Positions 34,580 through 45,374 of a stretch of DNA of 64,000 nt are shown here, one piece after another. A model generated the notes under the pieces. That model had not been told where the DNA came from. It ran no database searches and saw only the letters and a list, made by a program, of their open reading frames with translations. The stretch spans positions 496,001 to 560,000 of the forward strand of contig NZ_CP017076.1 of the NCBI RefSeq assembly GCF_001742225.1, read 5' to 3'. Position 1 is the first letter of the stretch. The number at the start of each line of letters is the position of its first letter. A program made the translations under genes and the position numbers. The DNA is from Novosphingobium resinovorum (GTDB taxonomy: Bacteria > Pseudomonadota > Alphaproteobacteria > Sphingomonadales > Sphingomonadaceae).

Positions 34580-35917
34580 ATGAGCTGGCACGCCCGACGC
34601 GAGAACTGGAACCCGCAGGCCGAAGACGCCCGGGAAGATGGCGATATCGACTATGCGCGGGTCATTCACTCCGCCTCGTTCCGGCGGCTGCAGGGCAAGA
34701 CGCAGATCCTCAACCTCGGGGACAGCGACTTCTACCGGACCCGCCTGACCCATTCGCTCGAGGTCGCGCAGATCGCCGGGGGGCTTGCACGGCAACTGGC
34801 CAAGTCCTTCCCTGACCACGTCGCCACCGGCCTCCTGCCCGACCGCAGCCTGATCCATGCGATCGGCTGCACCCACGATTTCGGCCACCCCCCGTTCGGC
34901 CACGGCGGCGAGGTAGCGCTCAACTACTGCATGCGCGATGCGGGCGGCTTCGAGGGCAACGGGCAGACCCTGCGCATTCTCGCGCGGCTCGAATCCTTCT
35001 CCGCCAACGCTGGCGCCAACTTGTGCCGACGCACGATGCTGGGCGTGCTCAAGTATCCGGTGGCATGGTCGGCGGCCCGCAATCCGGCGCTCGTTCCCTC
35101 GCTGCTCGCCGGAACCACCACCATCCGGGTTCTCGACGCGCGTTCGTGCAAGCCGCCCAAGTGCCATTTCGACAGCGAACAGGACGTCGTCGACTGGATC
35201 CTCGCACCCGTTTCCGCCTCCGATCGGGACAAGTTCCAGGCGCTGGAACGCCCCGAAGGCAAGCATGCGCGCACCCTTCACAAGTCGCTCGATTGCACGA
35301 TCATGGATGTCGCCGACGACATCGCCTATGGGGTCCACGACCTCGAGGATGCGATCTCGATCGGCCTGGTCACCAAGGACGCCTTTGCCGCCGCGATCGA
35401 CGGCAAGTGCGCCTCGTTCCTCGACGCTCTCAAGGCGAAATACCCGGGCGAAAGCGAAAACGACGTATTCTCGCGCATGGTCGATGACCTGTTCGGCGAC
35501 GCGAATACGCGCAAGCGCTATATCAGCCGCCTTGTGCACCATTTCCTGACCGGCGCACAATACCTCGAGGTCAAGGGTTTCCGCGAACCGCTGCTGCGCT
35601 GGCGCGTGGCACTGAAGGGGCCGCGCCGCGCGTTTCTCGATGCCCTGCAGAACTTCGTGGTGCGCGAGGTGATCACCAGCCCCGAAGTGCAGCAGCTCGA
35701 ATTCAAGGGACAGGCCATGGTCGTCGCCGTGTTCGAGGCGCTGAGCGCCGATCCGGCCCGGCTGCTACCACGCGATGCACTCGGCCGTCTGGATGCTGCG
35801 GGAGGCGATGCACGCGTCATCTGCGATCATGTCGCGGCGATGACGGACACGCACCTGCTCAAGACCTACGAGCGCCTGTTCAGTCCGCGCATGGGATCGG
35901 TGTTCGACCGGCTCTAG
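34580..35917 (+). CDS. dgt: dGTP triphosphohydrolase (HD-domain dNTPase)
   Basis: A 445-residue HD-domain protein of the deoxyguanosinetriphosphate triphosphohydrolase family. Signature stretches: HSASFRRLQGKTQI, RTRLTHSLEVAQIA (first His), GCTHDFGHPPFGHGGE (HD pair) and a further CTIMDVADDIAYGVHDLED. It converts dNTPs to nucleosides and triphosphate, affecting nucleotide pools. ATG 34580 is used; the frame upstream to 34529 enters the Hsp70-like gene. Converges on the OYE gene across a 75-base gap with no clear terminator. Confidence 0.92.
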   Translation: MSWHARRENWNPQAEDAREDGDIDYARVIHSASFRRLQGKTQILNLGDSDFYRTRLTHSLEVAQIAGGLARQLAKSFPDHVATGLLPDRSLIHAIGCTHDFGHPPFGHGGEVALNYCMRDAGGFEGNGQTLRILARLESFSANAGANLCRRTMLGVLKYPVAWSAARNPALVPSLLAGTTTIRVLDARSCKPPKCHFDSEQDVVDWILAPVSASDRDKFQALERPEGKHARTLHKSLDCTIMDVADDIAYGVHDLEDAISIGLVTKDAFAAAIDGKCASFLDALKAKYPGESENDVFSRMVDDLFGDANTRKRYISRLVHHFLTGAQYLEVKGFREPLLRWRVALKGPRRAFLDALQNFVVREVITSPEVQQLEFKGQAMVVAVFEALSADPARLLPRDALGRLDAAGGDARVICDHVAAMTDTHLLKTYERLFSPRMGSVFDRL

Positions 35918-35992
35918 GCGTGATTGCACGCATCCGCGCAAGCGACCGTGATATCGTCGAGCCCGACAGGCCACATATCTCCGGGCAGTTGC

Positions 35993-37123
35993 TCAATCCA
36001 GCGCAGCCAATTGCTCACGCCGAAACGAGCGCAGCTTGTGCGTTTCGCGGCTGCGTACCAGCGCCGCCCAGTCGGGGTTGGCGATCATGGCTCGACCGAC
36101 CGCGATCATGTCGAACTCTCCTCGCTCGATGAAGGATGCGACCGCCTCAACATCGCGCGTCCTCGGCGCGCTTTCGGCTATGCCGCCGGTCGCCTCGCTC
36201 CGGTCATGCTTGAAGTCGTTTTCCAGCGTGACCGAGCCAACGGCAATCGTCGGCGATCCGGTGATCTTGCGCATCCAGCCCGCCAAAGTCAGGTCGCTTT
36301 CGGCAAACGCAGGCTCCCAGAAGCGCCGGGTCGAACAGTGGAAGGCGTCGACTCCCGCTTCGGCGATCGGCAGGAAAATGGCCTCGAGCTGCGACGGTGT
36401 TTCAGCAAGCCGCGCCGCGTAATCGAAACTCTTCCATTGCGACATGCGCAGCACGATAGGGAAGTCAGGCCCGGCAGCGGCCTTGCAAGCACGGATCAGT
36501 TCTACCACGAAACGCGTTCGCTCCCGTGCATCGCCGCCGTATCCATCACGGCGCCGGTTGGTGCGAGACCAGAGGAACTGATCCGGCAGGTAGCCATGCG
36601 CGCCGTGAATCTCGATGCCGTCGAAACCGATTTCCCGCGCTGCCTGCGCCGCACGCGCAAAATCGGCGATGGTATCGGCGATGCCTCGCTCATCAAGGAC
36701 TTCGCCGCCGACCTCTCCGGTTCCCAGCAGGCCCGAAGGACCGACACGGGGCGGGCGCTGCTTCACGGTCTGCGGGTTCACCTCGGTCGGAGAATCCTGA
36801 ACGCCGACGTGCCAAAGCTGCGGCATGATGCGCGCACCGGCGCGGTGGACACCATCGACGATCGCGCGGCAGGCGGCGAGCGTCTGCGGCTGATAGAAAA
36901 GCGGGATGGGTCCGTCATGCGCTCCGGCCGCATTGACCGCCATGCCCTCCGTGATGATCAGGCCGCACCCGCCTGCGGCCCGGCGCGCATAGTATGCCGC
37001 AACGTCAGGACCGGGAACGCCTCCGTGCGAAAACTCGCGCGTCATCGGCGCCATCGCGATTCGGTTGGGAATCTCCAGACCGCCGATGCGACCGGGCGAG
37101 AACAGGACGTCGACGGCGCTCAT
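35993..37123 (-). CDS. Old Yellow Enzyme-family NADH:flavin oxidoreductase
   Basis: A 376-residue FMN-binding TIM barrel of the OYE family. Signatures: NRIAMAPMTREFS at the N-terminus, IMPQLWHVG, GFDGIEIHGAHGYLPDQFLW with the two active-site His positions, and TNRRRDGYGG. Such enzymes reduce activated C=C bonds of enones. The ATG overlaps the SDR stop codon (ATGA), so the SDR and this gene form one operon, divergent from a TetR gene. SDR plus ene-reductase chemistry fits alcohol/enone interconversion on a terpenoid- or steroid-like ring; that is inference. Confidence 0.92.
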   Translation of the reverse strand: MSAVDVLFSPGRIGGLEIPNRIAMAPMTREFSHGGVPGPDVAAYYARRAAGGCGLIITEGMAVNAAGAHDGPIPLFYQPQTLAACRAIVDGVHRAGARIMPQLWHVGVQDSPTEVNPQTVKQRPPRVGPSGLLGTGEVGGEVLDERGIADTIADFARAAQAAREIGFDGIEIHGAHGYLPDQFLWSRTNRRRDGYGGDARERTRFVVELIRACKAAAGPDFPIVLRMSQWKSFDYAARLAETPSQLEAIFLPIAEAGVDAFHCSTRRFWEPAFAESDLTLAGWMRKITGSPTIAVGSVTLENDFKHDRSEATGGIAESAPRTRDVEAVASFIERGEFDMIAVGRAMIANPDWAALVRSRETHKLRSFRREQLAALD

Positions 37124-37938
37124 GTCGCGGCCCCGTCAGCCGTGCGAGTGGTCGTCACGGTGGGCGGCAGACGCGTCGTCCCGCCGTCCGCCAGCCATCC
37201 GCCATCGGCGACGAGTTCGATGCCGGTCACGAAACTCGCGTCATCGCTCGCAAGGAAGGCAACGCAGGCGGCCATTTCCTCGGCGGTCCCCATCCTGCCG
37301 ACGGGCTGCAACGCATCCATTGCCGCGCGCGCCACGTCCCGGTCCGGGGCGGACGAGAGGCGCCGCTCATGGATCGGCGTGTCGATGGCGCCGGGATGCA
37401 GGGAATTGCAGCGGATGTTGCGATATTCGCCGGCACAGCGTACCGCGACCGACTTCGTCAGCAGCCTGACTCCGCCCTTCGTGGCATTATATCCGGCCGA
37501 CTGCGCCAACCCGACAAATCCCGCCATCGACGATATGTTGACGATCGATCCGCGCGGTCCACCGGGATTCTCGCGCATGGCCCGGATGGCATGCTTGCAT
37601 CCCAGCATCGTCCCCGTGAGGTTCACCGCCAGGATGTTCTCCCAGTTTTCCAGAGAAACGTCCTCGATCGGCTCGGTGCTGGTTATGCCGGCATTATTGA
37701 CGAGGATATCAAGCCGCCCGAAGCGCTGGATCGTAGTCCCGACTACATCAATCCATTGGTCTTCCGTCCTGACGTCATGGACCAGATGCAGCGCGGCGAT
37801 ATGGTCGCCCCCGGTTGGAAGCTGCAAGTCGGTCGAGACGACAAGCGCGCCCTCCTCAGTCAGCCGGTTTACGCATGCGAGGCCGATACCGGACGCCCCT
37901 CCCGTCACGATCGCCACGCGCCCTTCGAGCCTGCGCAC
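37120..37938 (-). CDS. Short-chain dehydrogenase/reductase
   Basis: A 272-residue classical SDR: cofactor motif TGGASGIG (about 12-19), NNAG, catalytic Ser in NISSMAG and YNATK carrying the Tyr and Lys. Asp in STDLQ after the second strand suggests NAD(H) preference. Start is GTG 37938 with AAGGAGA seven bases upstream. The C-terminus has an extra Thr-rich tail (TRLPPTVTTTRTADG). First gene of an SDR-OYE operon with a 16-bp palindrome (37992-38007) about 54 bases upstream and a TetR gene divergent from it. Confidence 0.92.
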   Translation of the reverse strand: MRRLEGRVAIVTGGASGIGLACVNRLTEEGALVVSTDLQLPTGGDHIAALHLVHDVRTEDQWIDVVGTTIQRFGRLDILVNNAGITSTEPIEDVSLENWENILAVNLTGTMLGCKHAIRAMRENPGGPRGSIVNISSMAGFVGLAQSAGYNATKGGVRLLTKSVAVRCAGEYRNIRCNSLHPGAIDTPIHERRLSSAPDRDVARAAMDALQPVGRMGTAEEMAACVAFLASDDASFVTGIELVADGGWLADGGTTRLPPTVTTTRTADGAAT

Positions 37939-37991
37939 AATCCGTCTCCTTGTATCCTTCTCCTGAAACGAGCTTATTCATCGCATTTAAT

Positions 37992-38007
37992 TAAGGCAAT
38001 CGCCTTA
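37992..38007. promoter_or_regulatory. Palindrome TAAGGC-N4-GCCTTA upstream of SDR-OYE operon
   Basis: An inverted repeat with 6-bp arms in the 290-base gap between the divergent SDR and TetR genes. A 14-bp core AAGGCAATCGCCTT matches 12 of 14 positions of a palindrome upstream of receptor R4 (47723-47736). This makes it a candidate TetR operator. The rest of the gap (37939-38228) holds AT-rich sequence near 37975-38025 and no convincing gene. Confidence 0.55.
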
Positions 38008-38228
38008 TTGAATTTTTCGAAAGGAGTACCAAGTTCGGCCATATTCCGGCTCTGATCGCACCCCGAAGATACCTTGAAACGCTTTATCGCGACCTATCAT
38101 TAATCCCCCTTGCTTATTTCGACAGAACCATGAACTTCATCACTGCCGGGACGAGGGAAAACCTTCGACCGGTCGATCAAGGCCGCACAAGAACGGCCAC
38201 TGACTCTGGGCGAGGAAGCTGAACGGCC

Positions 38229-38885
38229 ATGTCTTTGACGATTGATCCCCGTGACCCTTTGACCGTCTGGAATGCCTCGCTTCCCGCGTGGGTCATTCAT
38301 CGGCCGGAACCCTCACGCGCGGAGCGTGCGGTGATGCGCCAGGAGATCGCCGAGGCGGCGATCCGCCTCGTCTGCGACTCCGGGCTGGAAGGCCTTTCAT
38401 TGCGCCGTCTGGCCAGTGCTATGAATTGCAGCACCACGACCATCAACCATCACTTCGCCGATCGCCGCGAACTGTGGATCGCGGTCTATCGGACCACCAT
38501 CCTGCGAACGCAGGCCCGCATCCGCCGCGCCTACGAAAGCAGCGGCGGGAGCCCCCTCGCCTGCGCGCTGGCGCAGATGCCGATTGATCGCGAAAGCCGG
38601 GAAGACTGGCACATCTACCTCGCCCAATATCACGTCGCGTGCACCGACGACGAACTGGCACGCGAAGAACGCGAACAGGTCCGGATCGCCTCGCGCGACT
38701 TCGCCGAACTGCTGCATCGAGAGCACGGAATGGCAAGGGACCGCGCCCGAAAGGCGAGCCGCCAGATCATCACGCTGCTTGTCGGAGTAGCCACGCAGGC
38801 TCTGTTCGAACCGCGCAGCTGGTCGCCCCGGCGGCAAAAGCGATTTCTTGAAGAGCAGTTCGCCCTGCTCGGCGTTCCGGCCTAA
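38229..38885 (+). CDS. TetR-family regulator
   Basis: A 218-residue TetR-type regulator with a 30-residue N-terminal extension, then the helix-turn-helix (EGLSLRRLASAMNCSTTTINHHFADRREL). The C-terminal ligand domain resembles the BetI-like group (EDWHIYLAQYHVACTDDELARE). Divergent from the SDR-OYE operon and 380 bases before receptor R3 on the same strand, so it may repress either or both. ATG 38229 has AGGAAG upstream. The palindromes at 37992-38007 and 47723-47736 are candidate binding sites. Confidence 0.9.
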   Translation: MSLTIDPRDPLTVWNASLPAWVIHRPEPSRAERAVMRQEIAEAAIRLVCDSGLEGLSLRRLASAMNCSTTTINHHFADRRELWIAVYRTTILRTQARIRRAYESSGGSPLACALAQMPIDRESREDWHIYLAQYHVACTDDELAREEREQVRIASRDFAELLHREHGMARDRARKASRQIITLLVGVATQALFEPRSWSPRRQKRFLEEQFALLGVPA

Positions 38886-39265
38886 AAATTACCGATATCA
38901 GTTATCACCAAAGCAATACGAACCCTGCAACGATCAATTCGCCCTCATATGCACGAAAAAGACATCTGTTTTATCGATTATTTTCACGGATATTAACATT
39001 TCATTTTTGATACTATCGATAAAGACGTGAATTATTTTCAACATAATCAAAATCATTTCAATACATAATTAGATATATTCGTTAAAAAATCGAACTCATC
39101 GGATCGCCCTTTAAATGCAGCGTTGATCTGAACTTTCTTCGCCCCCTACCTTCAGCCCGCATCCAGTCACCGCACCGGATTGCGACGACACGCAAGGCGA
39201 GCGTCGCACAGCGCAGGAAAACAGCCGCGTCTGGCAGGGAAAGAGGAAACTGGGGGAGAGGCCGG
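38886..39265. promoter_or_regulatory. AT-rich promoter region of receptor R3
   Basis: A 380-base gap. From about 38885 to 39110 it is very AT-rich and contains two TATCGAT-type dyads, TTTATCGAT (38970-38978) and ATCGATAAA (39015-39023), which are exact inverse copies 36 bases apart. The remainder (39120-39250) is GC-rich without an obvious gene. GGGGGAGAGG at 39252-39261 is the ribosome-binding site of R3. No tRNA or small RNA was recognised. Confidence 0.4.
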
Positions 39266-41647
39266 ATGAACCGAGGTCACGATTGGAAATGGAGTTGCGC
39301 CCTGCCGCTGGTGCTGGGCATTGCCGCCACGGCGCCGACTGAAGCGGTCGCGCAGGAGCAAGGCGGATCGAAGATCGCCGCAGAAGGCGACATCATCGTC
39401 ACCGCCCGTCGCCGCGAGGAGACGCTTCTCGACGTGCCCGTCGCCATCTCGGCGGTGAGCGCGGTGCAGCTGGAGCGCAGCGGTGCGACCGACCTGCAGA
39501 AGATCGGCCAGATGATCCCGCAAGTCATCCTCGCCAAGACCGGTGGCGGCGGCGCCGGCGCCAGCTTCACGATCCGCGGCCTTGGCTCCTCGGCGCTCGA
39601 TGCGGGCATCGACCAGACCGTCTCGCTCAACATCGACGGCATCCAGATCAGCCGTGGCCGCCTCGTCGCCCAGAGCTTCTTCGACATCCAGCAGGTCGAA
39701 GTGCTGAAAGGGCCTCAGGCGTTGTTCTTCGGCAAGAACAGCCCAGGCGGCGTCGTCTCACTCCGCACCAAAGGTGCGACGCCGACGCTTGAGGGCTATG
39801 GCCGTGCAGGCTACGAGTTCCGCGCACGCGAGCGCTTCGTCGAAGGCGGCATCTCCGGCCCCATCACCGACACCCTGGGCTTCCGCATTGCCGCACGCGG
39901 CAGCAAGATGGATGGCTACATCAGGAACGTTGCGGGACCGCTCGCCGTACCCAGCGCGCCCGACTTCCCCGGTGTCGGCGCAGCGCATGGCCGCGATCCC
40001 GGCACTCGCGAGGTGCTTGGCCGCCTGACCCTCGAATGGAAGCCGACCAACGACTTCGACGCCACGTTCAAGCTGTTCGGCGACCGTATGCGCGACAACG
40101 GCGAGACCGCCGGCACGGAACTGCTCTGCAACGGCAATTCACGCACGCTCGACGTGTTGAGCGGCACTTACGTGCAGGACCCGTACAGCGACTGCAAACT
40201 GAACGGCAAGCGCACGTTGGGCGCGATGAACCCGGAAATCGCCGCAGGCTATCCCAAGTCCAACGGCGGCGTGCCGCGCACCAAGTACGAATCGGTGCTC
40301 AGCTCGCTGACGATGAATTACCGTACCGATACCCTGGCCTTCGCCTCGGTCACGGGCTTCTGGCGCTACTCGAACGACACCTTCGACAATTTCTCGTTCG
40401 ATTCCTCGCCCGTAGTGTGGGGGGCGAACAAGGACGCCTCACAGGCCTTCACACAGGAACTGCGCGTCAATTCCAGCTTCGACGGTGCACTCAACTTCGC
40501 GGCCGGCGTGTTCTTCGAAAGCTCCAAGCGGGATACGCGCGGCAACGGGATGCTCGCCAATGTCGGGCCGGATCCGCGCAACGGCCAGTACAACAACTGG
40601 CAGTTCCTGACCTTCAACAAGGGCAAGACCTATTCCGCCTTCGCCCAGCTCATCTGGGACGTGACCGATACCGTCGAACTGGCCGGCGGCGCCCGCTGGA
40701 CGCGCGAGACGAAGCGCACCACGCAGGGCAACGGCTTCGTGAACCAGAACTTCGTCCCGCTGGGCATCACCGCCACCGAAGGCGTGTTCACCAGCGGCCG
40801 CTTCGCCGACGAGCAGATTTCGCCCGAAGCCACACTGACCTGGCGGCCAAGCCCGAACACGACGCTCTACGGCGCCTACAAGACCGGCTACAAGTCGGGC
40901 GGCTTCTCCAACCCCTCGATCCTGTCGGCCGGGCAGACCGTCGCCGACCTCGACTTCGCGCCGGAGAAGGCGAACGGCGGCGAGGTGGGATTCAAGGGCG
41001 AACTGCTGGGTCGCCGCCTGCTGCTGAACCTCACCGCCTATCGCTATACCTTCAAGGGCCTGCAACTCACCTCGTTCAACCCCTCGCCGCCTTCGTTCAC
41101 CATCCGCAACGCCGCCTCGGCGCGGACCAGCGGTGTGGAGGCCGACGCCTCTTTCGCGGTGACGCCCGACTTCACCCTGCGGGGCGCAGTGGGCTACAAC
41201 GACGCGAAGTATCTGAACTTCGATGCCGCCCCCTGCTACGCGGGCCAGACTGCCGCGCAAGGCTGCGACGGGACCATCCAGGACCTTTCGGGCACGCACC
41301 TCGTCCGCGCGCCGTCGTGGAACCTGACCGGCGGCGTGGCTTACGACCTGCCGCTTGGCGATGCGCTGGGCCTCGGACTGATGGCAGACGCACGCTACAC
41401 CAGCGGATACTGGCTGCTCGAGAACCAGAACCCCGTCGGATACCAGAAGGGCTTCGCGACGCTCAACGCCACCGCCCGCCTCCACGCCGCCGACGACAGC
41501 TGGGAACTGGCGCTCATCGGCCGCAACCTGACCGACAAATACTACGGCGTCGCGGGCGCCGAGAAGCCCTTCGGCACGCCGGACGCCGTGTGGGTCAGTA
41601 TCGGCCGCCCGCGTGAAGTGCTGCTGCAGGGCACGGTCCGCTTTTAA
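39266..41647 (+). CDS. TonB-dependent receptor R3
   Basis: A 793-residue outer-membrane receptor with signal peptide (WSCALPLVLGIAATAPTEAVAQ), plug motifs DIIVTARRREE, VPVAISAVSAVQLE, IRGLGSSALDAGIDQTVSLN and VLKGPQALFFGKNSPGGVVSL, and a barrel ending LLQGTVRF with a C-terminal Phe. It resembles R4 more than R1 or R2, including a two-Cys motif APCYAGQTAAQGC. It is followed by aldehyde dehydrogenase and PQQ dehydrogenase genes with gaps of 26 and 2 bases, so it likely imports the substrate of that pathway. Confidence 0.94.
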   Translation: MNRGHDWKWSCALPLVLGIAATAPTEAVAQEQGGSKIAAEGDIIVTARRREETLLDVPVAISAVSAVQLERSGATDLQKIGQMIPQVILAKTGGGGAGASFTIRGLGSSALDAGIDQTVSLNIDGIQISRGRLVAQSFFDIQQVEVLKGPQALFFGKNSPGGVVSLRTKGATPTLEGYGRAGYEFRARERFVEGGISGPITDTLGFRIAARGSKMDGYIRNVAGPLAVPSAPDFPGVGAAHGRDPGTREVLGRLTLEWKPTNDFDATFKLFGDRMRDNGETAGTELLCNGNSRTLDVLSGTYVQDPYSDCKLNGKRTLGAMNPEIAAGYPKSNGGVPRTKYESVLSSLTMNYRTDTLAFASVTGFWRYSNDTFDNFSFDSSPVVWGANKDASQAFTQELRVNSSFDGALNFAAGVFFESSKRDTRGNGMLANVGPDPRNGQYNNWQFLTFNKGKTYSAFAQLIWDVTDTVELAGGARWTRETKRTTQGNGFVNQNFVPLGITATEGVFTSGRFADEQISPEATLTWRPSPNTTLYGAYKTGYKSGGFSNPSILSAGQTVADLDFAPEKANGGEVGFKGELLGRRLLLNLTAYRYTFKGLQLTSFNPSPPSFTIRNAASARTSGVEADASFAVTPDFTLRGAVGYNDAKYLNFDAAPCYAGQTAAQGCDGTIQDLSGTHLVRAPSWNLTGGVAYDLPLGDALGLGLMADARYTSGYWLLENQNPVGYQKGFATLNATARLHAADDSWELALIGRNLTDKYYGVAGAEKPFGTPDAVWVSIGRPREVLLQGTVRF

Positions 41648-41673
41648 ACTCAAAGACTTACGGGAGAACAGTC

Positions 41674-43167
<1,494 letters not shown>

Positions 43168-43169
43168 AC

Positions 43170-45296
43170 GTGACGATCGGGATCGCAGCATCGCGCCGCA
43201 ACGTCGGCGCACTGGTCTTGTGTGCCCTCGCGTTGGCATCCTGCCGGGCCGAGCGCGAGGACGTGAACAAGAGCGACGCGCGCCTGCTGGCGGCCGCCTC
43301 CAAGGCTGAGGACGCCAACTGGCTGAGCCACGGGCGCACGTATGACGAAACGCGCTTTTCGCCCCTGACCCAGATCGACGGAGTGAATGCGGGCAAGCTC
43401 GGCCTTGCGTGGTACGCCGACCTCGACACCTTCCGGGGGCAGGAAGGCACTCCGCTGGTGGTCGACGGCGTGATGTATGCGACGACGGCATGGAGCAAGG
43501 TGGTTGCGCTAGATGCCGAAACGGGCAGGCAGCTTTGGGAGTTCGACCCAAAAGTCCCGGGCACCACTGCGATCCACGCCTGCTGCGACGTGGTCAATCG
43601 CGGCGCTGCGTACAGCGACGGGCGCCTGTTCTTCGGCACCGTCGACGGCCGCCTGATCGCGCTCGACGCGAACACCGGCAGGCAGCTCTGGCGCGTGCAG
43701 ACGACCGATCCGAAGAAGCCCATGGCGATCTCCGGGGCGCCGCGCGTGGCGCGCGGCAAGGTCTTCATCGGCTTCGGCGGCGCGGACCAGGGCATGCGCG
43801 GCTATATCTCGGCCTACGACGAGAAGACCGGCCGCCTCGCGTGGCGTTTCTACACCGTGCCGGGCAAGCCGGGCGAGAAGGACGGCGCTGCCTCCGACGA
43901 CGCGCTCGAACGCCTCGCCCTGCCGACCTGGGCGGGAGACTGGTGGAAGATCGGCGGCGGCGGTACGGCTTGGGACTCGATCGTCTACGACGAGAAGATG
44001 AACCGCCTTTACGTCGGGGTCGGCAATGGCGGGCCGTGGAACCGGGGCATCCGCTCCGCCGGCAAGGGCGACAACCTGTTCATCGGCTCCATCCTAGCCC
44101 TCGATCCCGATACCGGGCGCTACCTCTGGCACTATCAGGAGACGCCGGGGGATCAGTGGGACTTCACTTCCACCCAGCAGATGACGCTCGCAGACCTCAC
44201 CATCGGCGGTCGCGCGCGCAAGGTGATCCTCCACGCTCCGAAGAACGGCTTCTTCTACGTGATCGACCGGGAGACCGGAAAGCCGCTCTCCGCCGACAAG
44301 TTCGTGCCGGTGAACTGGGCCGATCGCGTGGACCTGAAGACCGGCCGTCCGGTGATCGATCCCAAGGCCCGATATGACAAATCCGGCAGCTTCATCGCCA
44401 CCTCAGGGCCATGGGGGGCGCACAACTGGCATCCGATGGCGTTCTCGCCCCGGACAGGTCTCGTCTACATTCCGGCGCAGCAGATTCCCTCGATCTACAC
44501 TCCTGACGGCGCGTTCAAGTATCGCCCCGGCCTGCTCAACATGGGCCTCGCGGAACCAGGCAAGCTGCCGCAGGAAAAGGCCGCGATCGAGGCGATGCTT
44601 CAGTCCTTCGAGGGCCGCCTGATCGCCTGGGACCCGGTTGCACGCAAGGAAATGTGGCGTGTGCCTTACAAGGGGCCATGGAACGGCGGCGTGCTGGCGA
44701 CGGGCGGCGACCTCGTGTTCCAGGGCGACGCTGAGGGCCTGTTCCACGCCTACGACGCACGGAGCGGCGAGCAGCGGTGGCAGTTCGACGCGCAGCAACC
44801 GATCATGGCGGGGCCGTTGTCCTACGCGGTCAACGGCAGGCAGTATGTCGCCGTCATGTCCGGCAAGGGGGGGGCCTACAACCTTGCCATGCCGAGCTAC
44901 GCGGCGCCTCAGCAGCGCCTTCCGGGACGCATCCTCACTTTTCGGATCGATGGCAATGCCCGCCTGCCTGCCCGAGACAAGGCGCCTCCTGCGCCCTTCG
45001 CCCCTTCAGCCGAACGCTTCGCGCCGCAGCAGGTGGCTAGCGGGGCGAGCCTGTTCGGCAGCACTTGCGCGGTATGTCACGGCTCGGAAGGGCTGTCCTC
45101 GGGCGTGCTTCCCGACTTGCGACGGTCCGGCGCCATCGCCGATGCGGGCGTGTTCCGCCAGGTCGTGATCGACGGTGTGCTCGCGGATCAGGGCATGGTC
45201 TCGTTCCGCCAGTACCTGACGCCTACGGATGCGGAAGCGATCCGCGCCTACATCAACGACCGGGCCAGCTCAGCAAAAGCCAAGGGCGAGCCGTGA
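43170..45296 (+). CDS. PQQ-dependent quinohemoprotein alcohol dehydrogenase, predicted lipoprotein
   Basis: A 708-residue protein: a PQQ beta-propeller with tryptophan-docking repeats and a C-terminal cytochrome c domain. The vicinal disulfide pair is Cys138-Cys139 (HACCDVVNRG), a catalytic-type Asp is in GDNLFIGSILALDPDTG, and the heme site CAVCH is Cys633, Cys636 and His637. This is a type II (quinohemoprotein) layout. The signal ends in a lipobox LASC, so it is probably anchored to a membrane facing the periplasm. Start GTG 43170, 2 bases after the ALDH stop. It oxidises an alcohol to an aldehyde or ketone, feeding the aldehyde dehydrogenase. Confidence 0.93.
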   Translation: MTIGIAASRRNVGALVLCALALASCRAEREDVNKSDARLLAAASKAEDANWLSHGRTYDETRFSPLTQIDGVNAGKLGLAWYADLDTFRGQEGTPLVVDGVMYATTAWSKVVALDAETGRQLWEFDPKVPGTTAIHACCDVVNRGAAYSDGRLFFGTVDGRLIALDANTGRQLWRVQTTDPKKPMAISGAPRVARGKVFIGFGGADQGMRGYISAYDEKTGRLAWRFYTVPGKPGEKDGAASDDALERLALPTWAGDWWKIGGGGTAWDSIVYDEKMNRLYVGVGNGGPWNRGIRSAGKGDNLFIGSILALDPDTGRYLWHYQETPGDQWDFTSTQQMTLADLTIGGRARKVILHAPKNGFFYVIDRETGKPLSADKFVPVNWADRVDLKTGRPVIDPKARYDKSGSFIATSGPWGAHNWHPMAFSPRTGLVYIPAQQIPSIYTPDGAFKYRPGLLNMGLAEPGKLPQEKAAIEAMLQSFEGRLIAWDPVARKEMWRVPYKGPWNGGVLATGGDLVFQGDAEGLFHAYDARSGEQRWQFDAQQPIMAGPLSYAVNGRQYVAVMSGKGGAYNLAMPSYAAPQQRLPGRILTFRIDGNARLPARDKAPPAPFAPSAERFAPQQVASGASLFGSTCAVCHGSEGLSSGVLPDLRRSGAIADAGVFRQVVIDGVLADQGMVSFRQYLTPTDAEAIRAYINDRASSAKAKGEP

Positions 45297-45304
45297 AGGC
45301 ACCC

Positions 45305-45340
45305 AGATCATTTGCTCTTTATTTTTAAGTCATATGATCT
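45305..45340. promoter_or_regulatory. AT-rich inverted repeat before the P450 gene
   Basis: AGATCAT (45305-45311) and ATGATCT (45334-45340) are exact 7-bp arms 22 bases apart in the 78-base gap between the PQQ dehydrogenase and the P450. Its AT-rich content suggests a promoter or operator rather than a terminator. GGAGAG at 45363-45368 is the P450 ribosome-binding site. Confidence 0.35.
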
Positions 45341-45374
45341 AATATTGCAAAAACGATAATTTGGAGAGATTCTG

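Noticed and set aside
35924..37966. Plus-strand open frame of 680 codons opposite the OYE and SDR genes
   Set aside because: No recognisable fold and it spans two clear genes on the other strand.
38100..38300. Small minus-strand open frame between the SDR and TetR genes
   Set aside because: No ribosome-binding site, overlaps the TetR start, and has no recognisable features.
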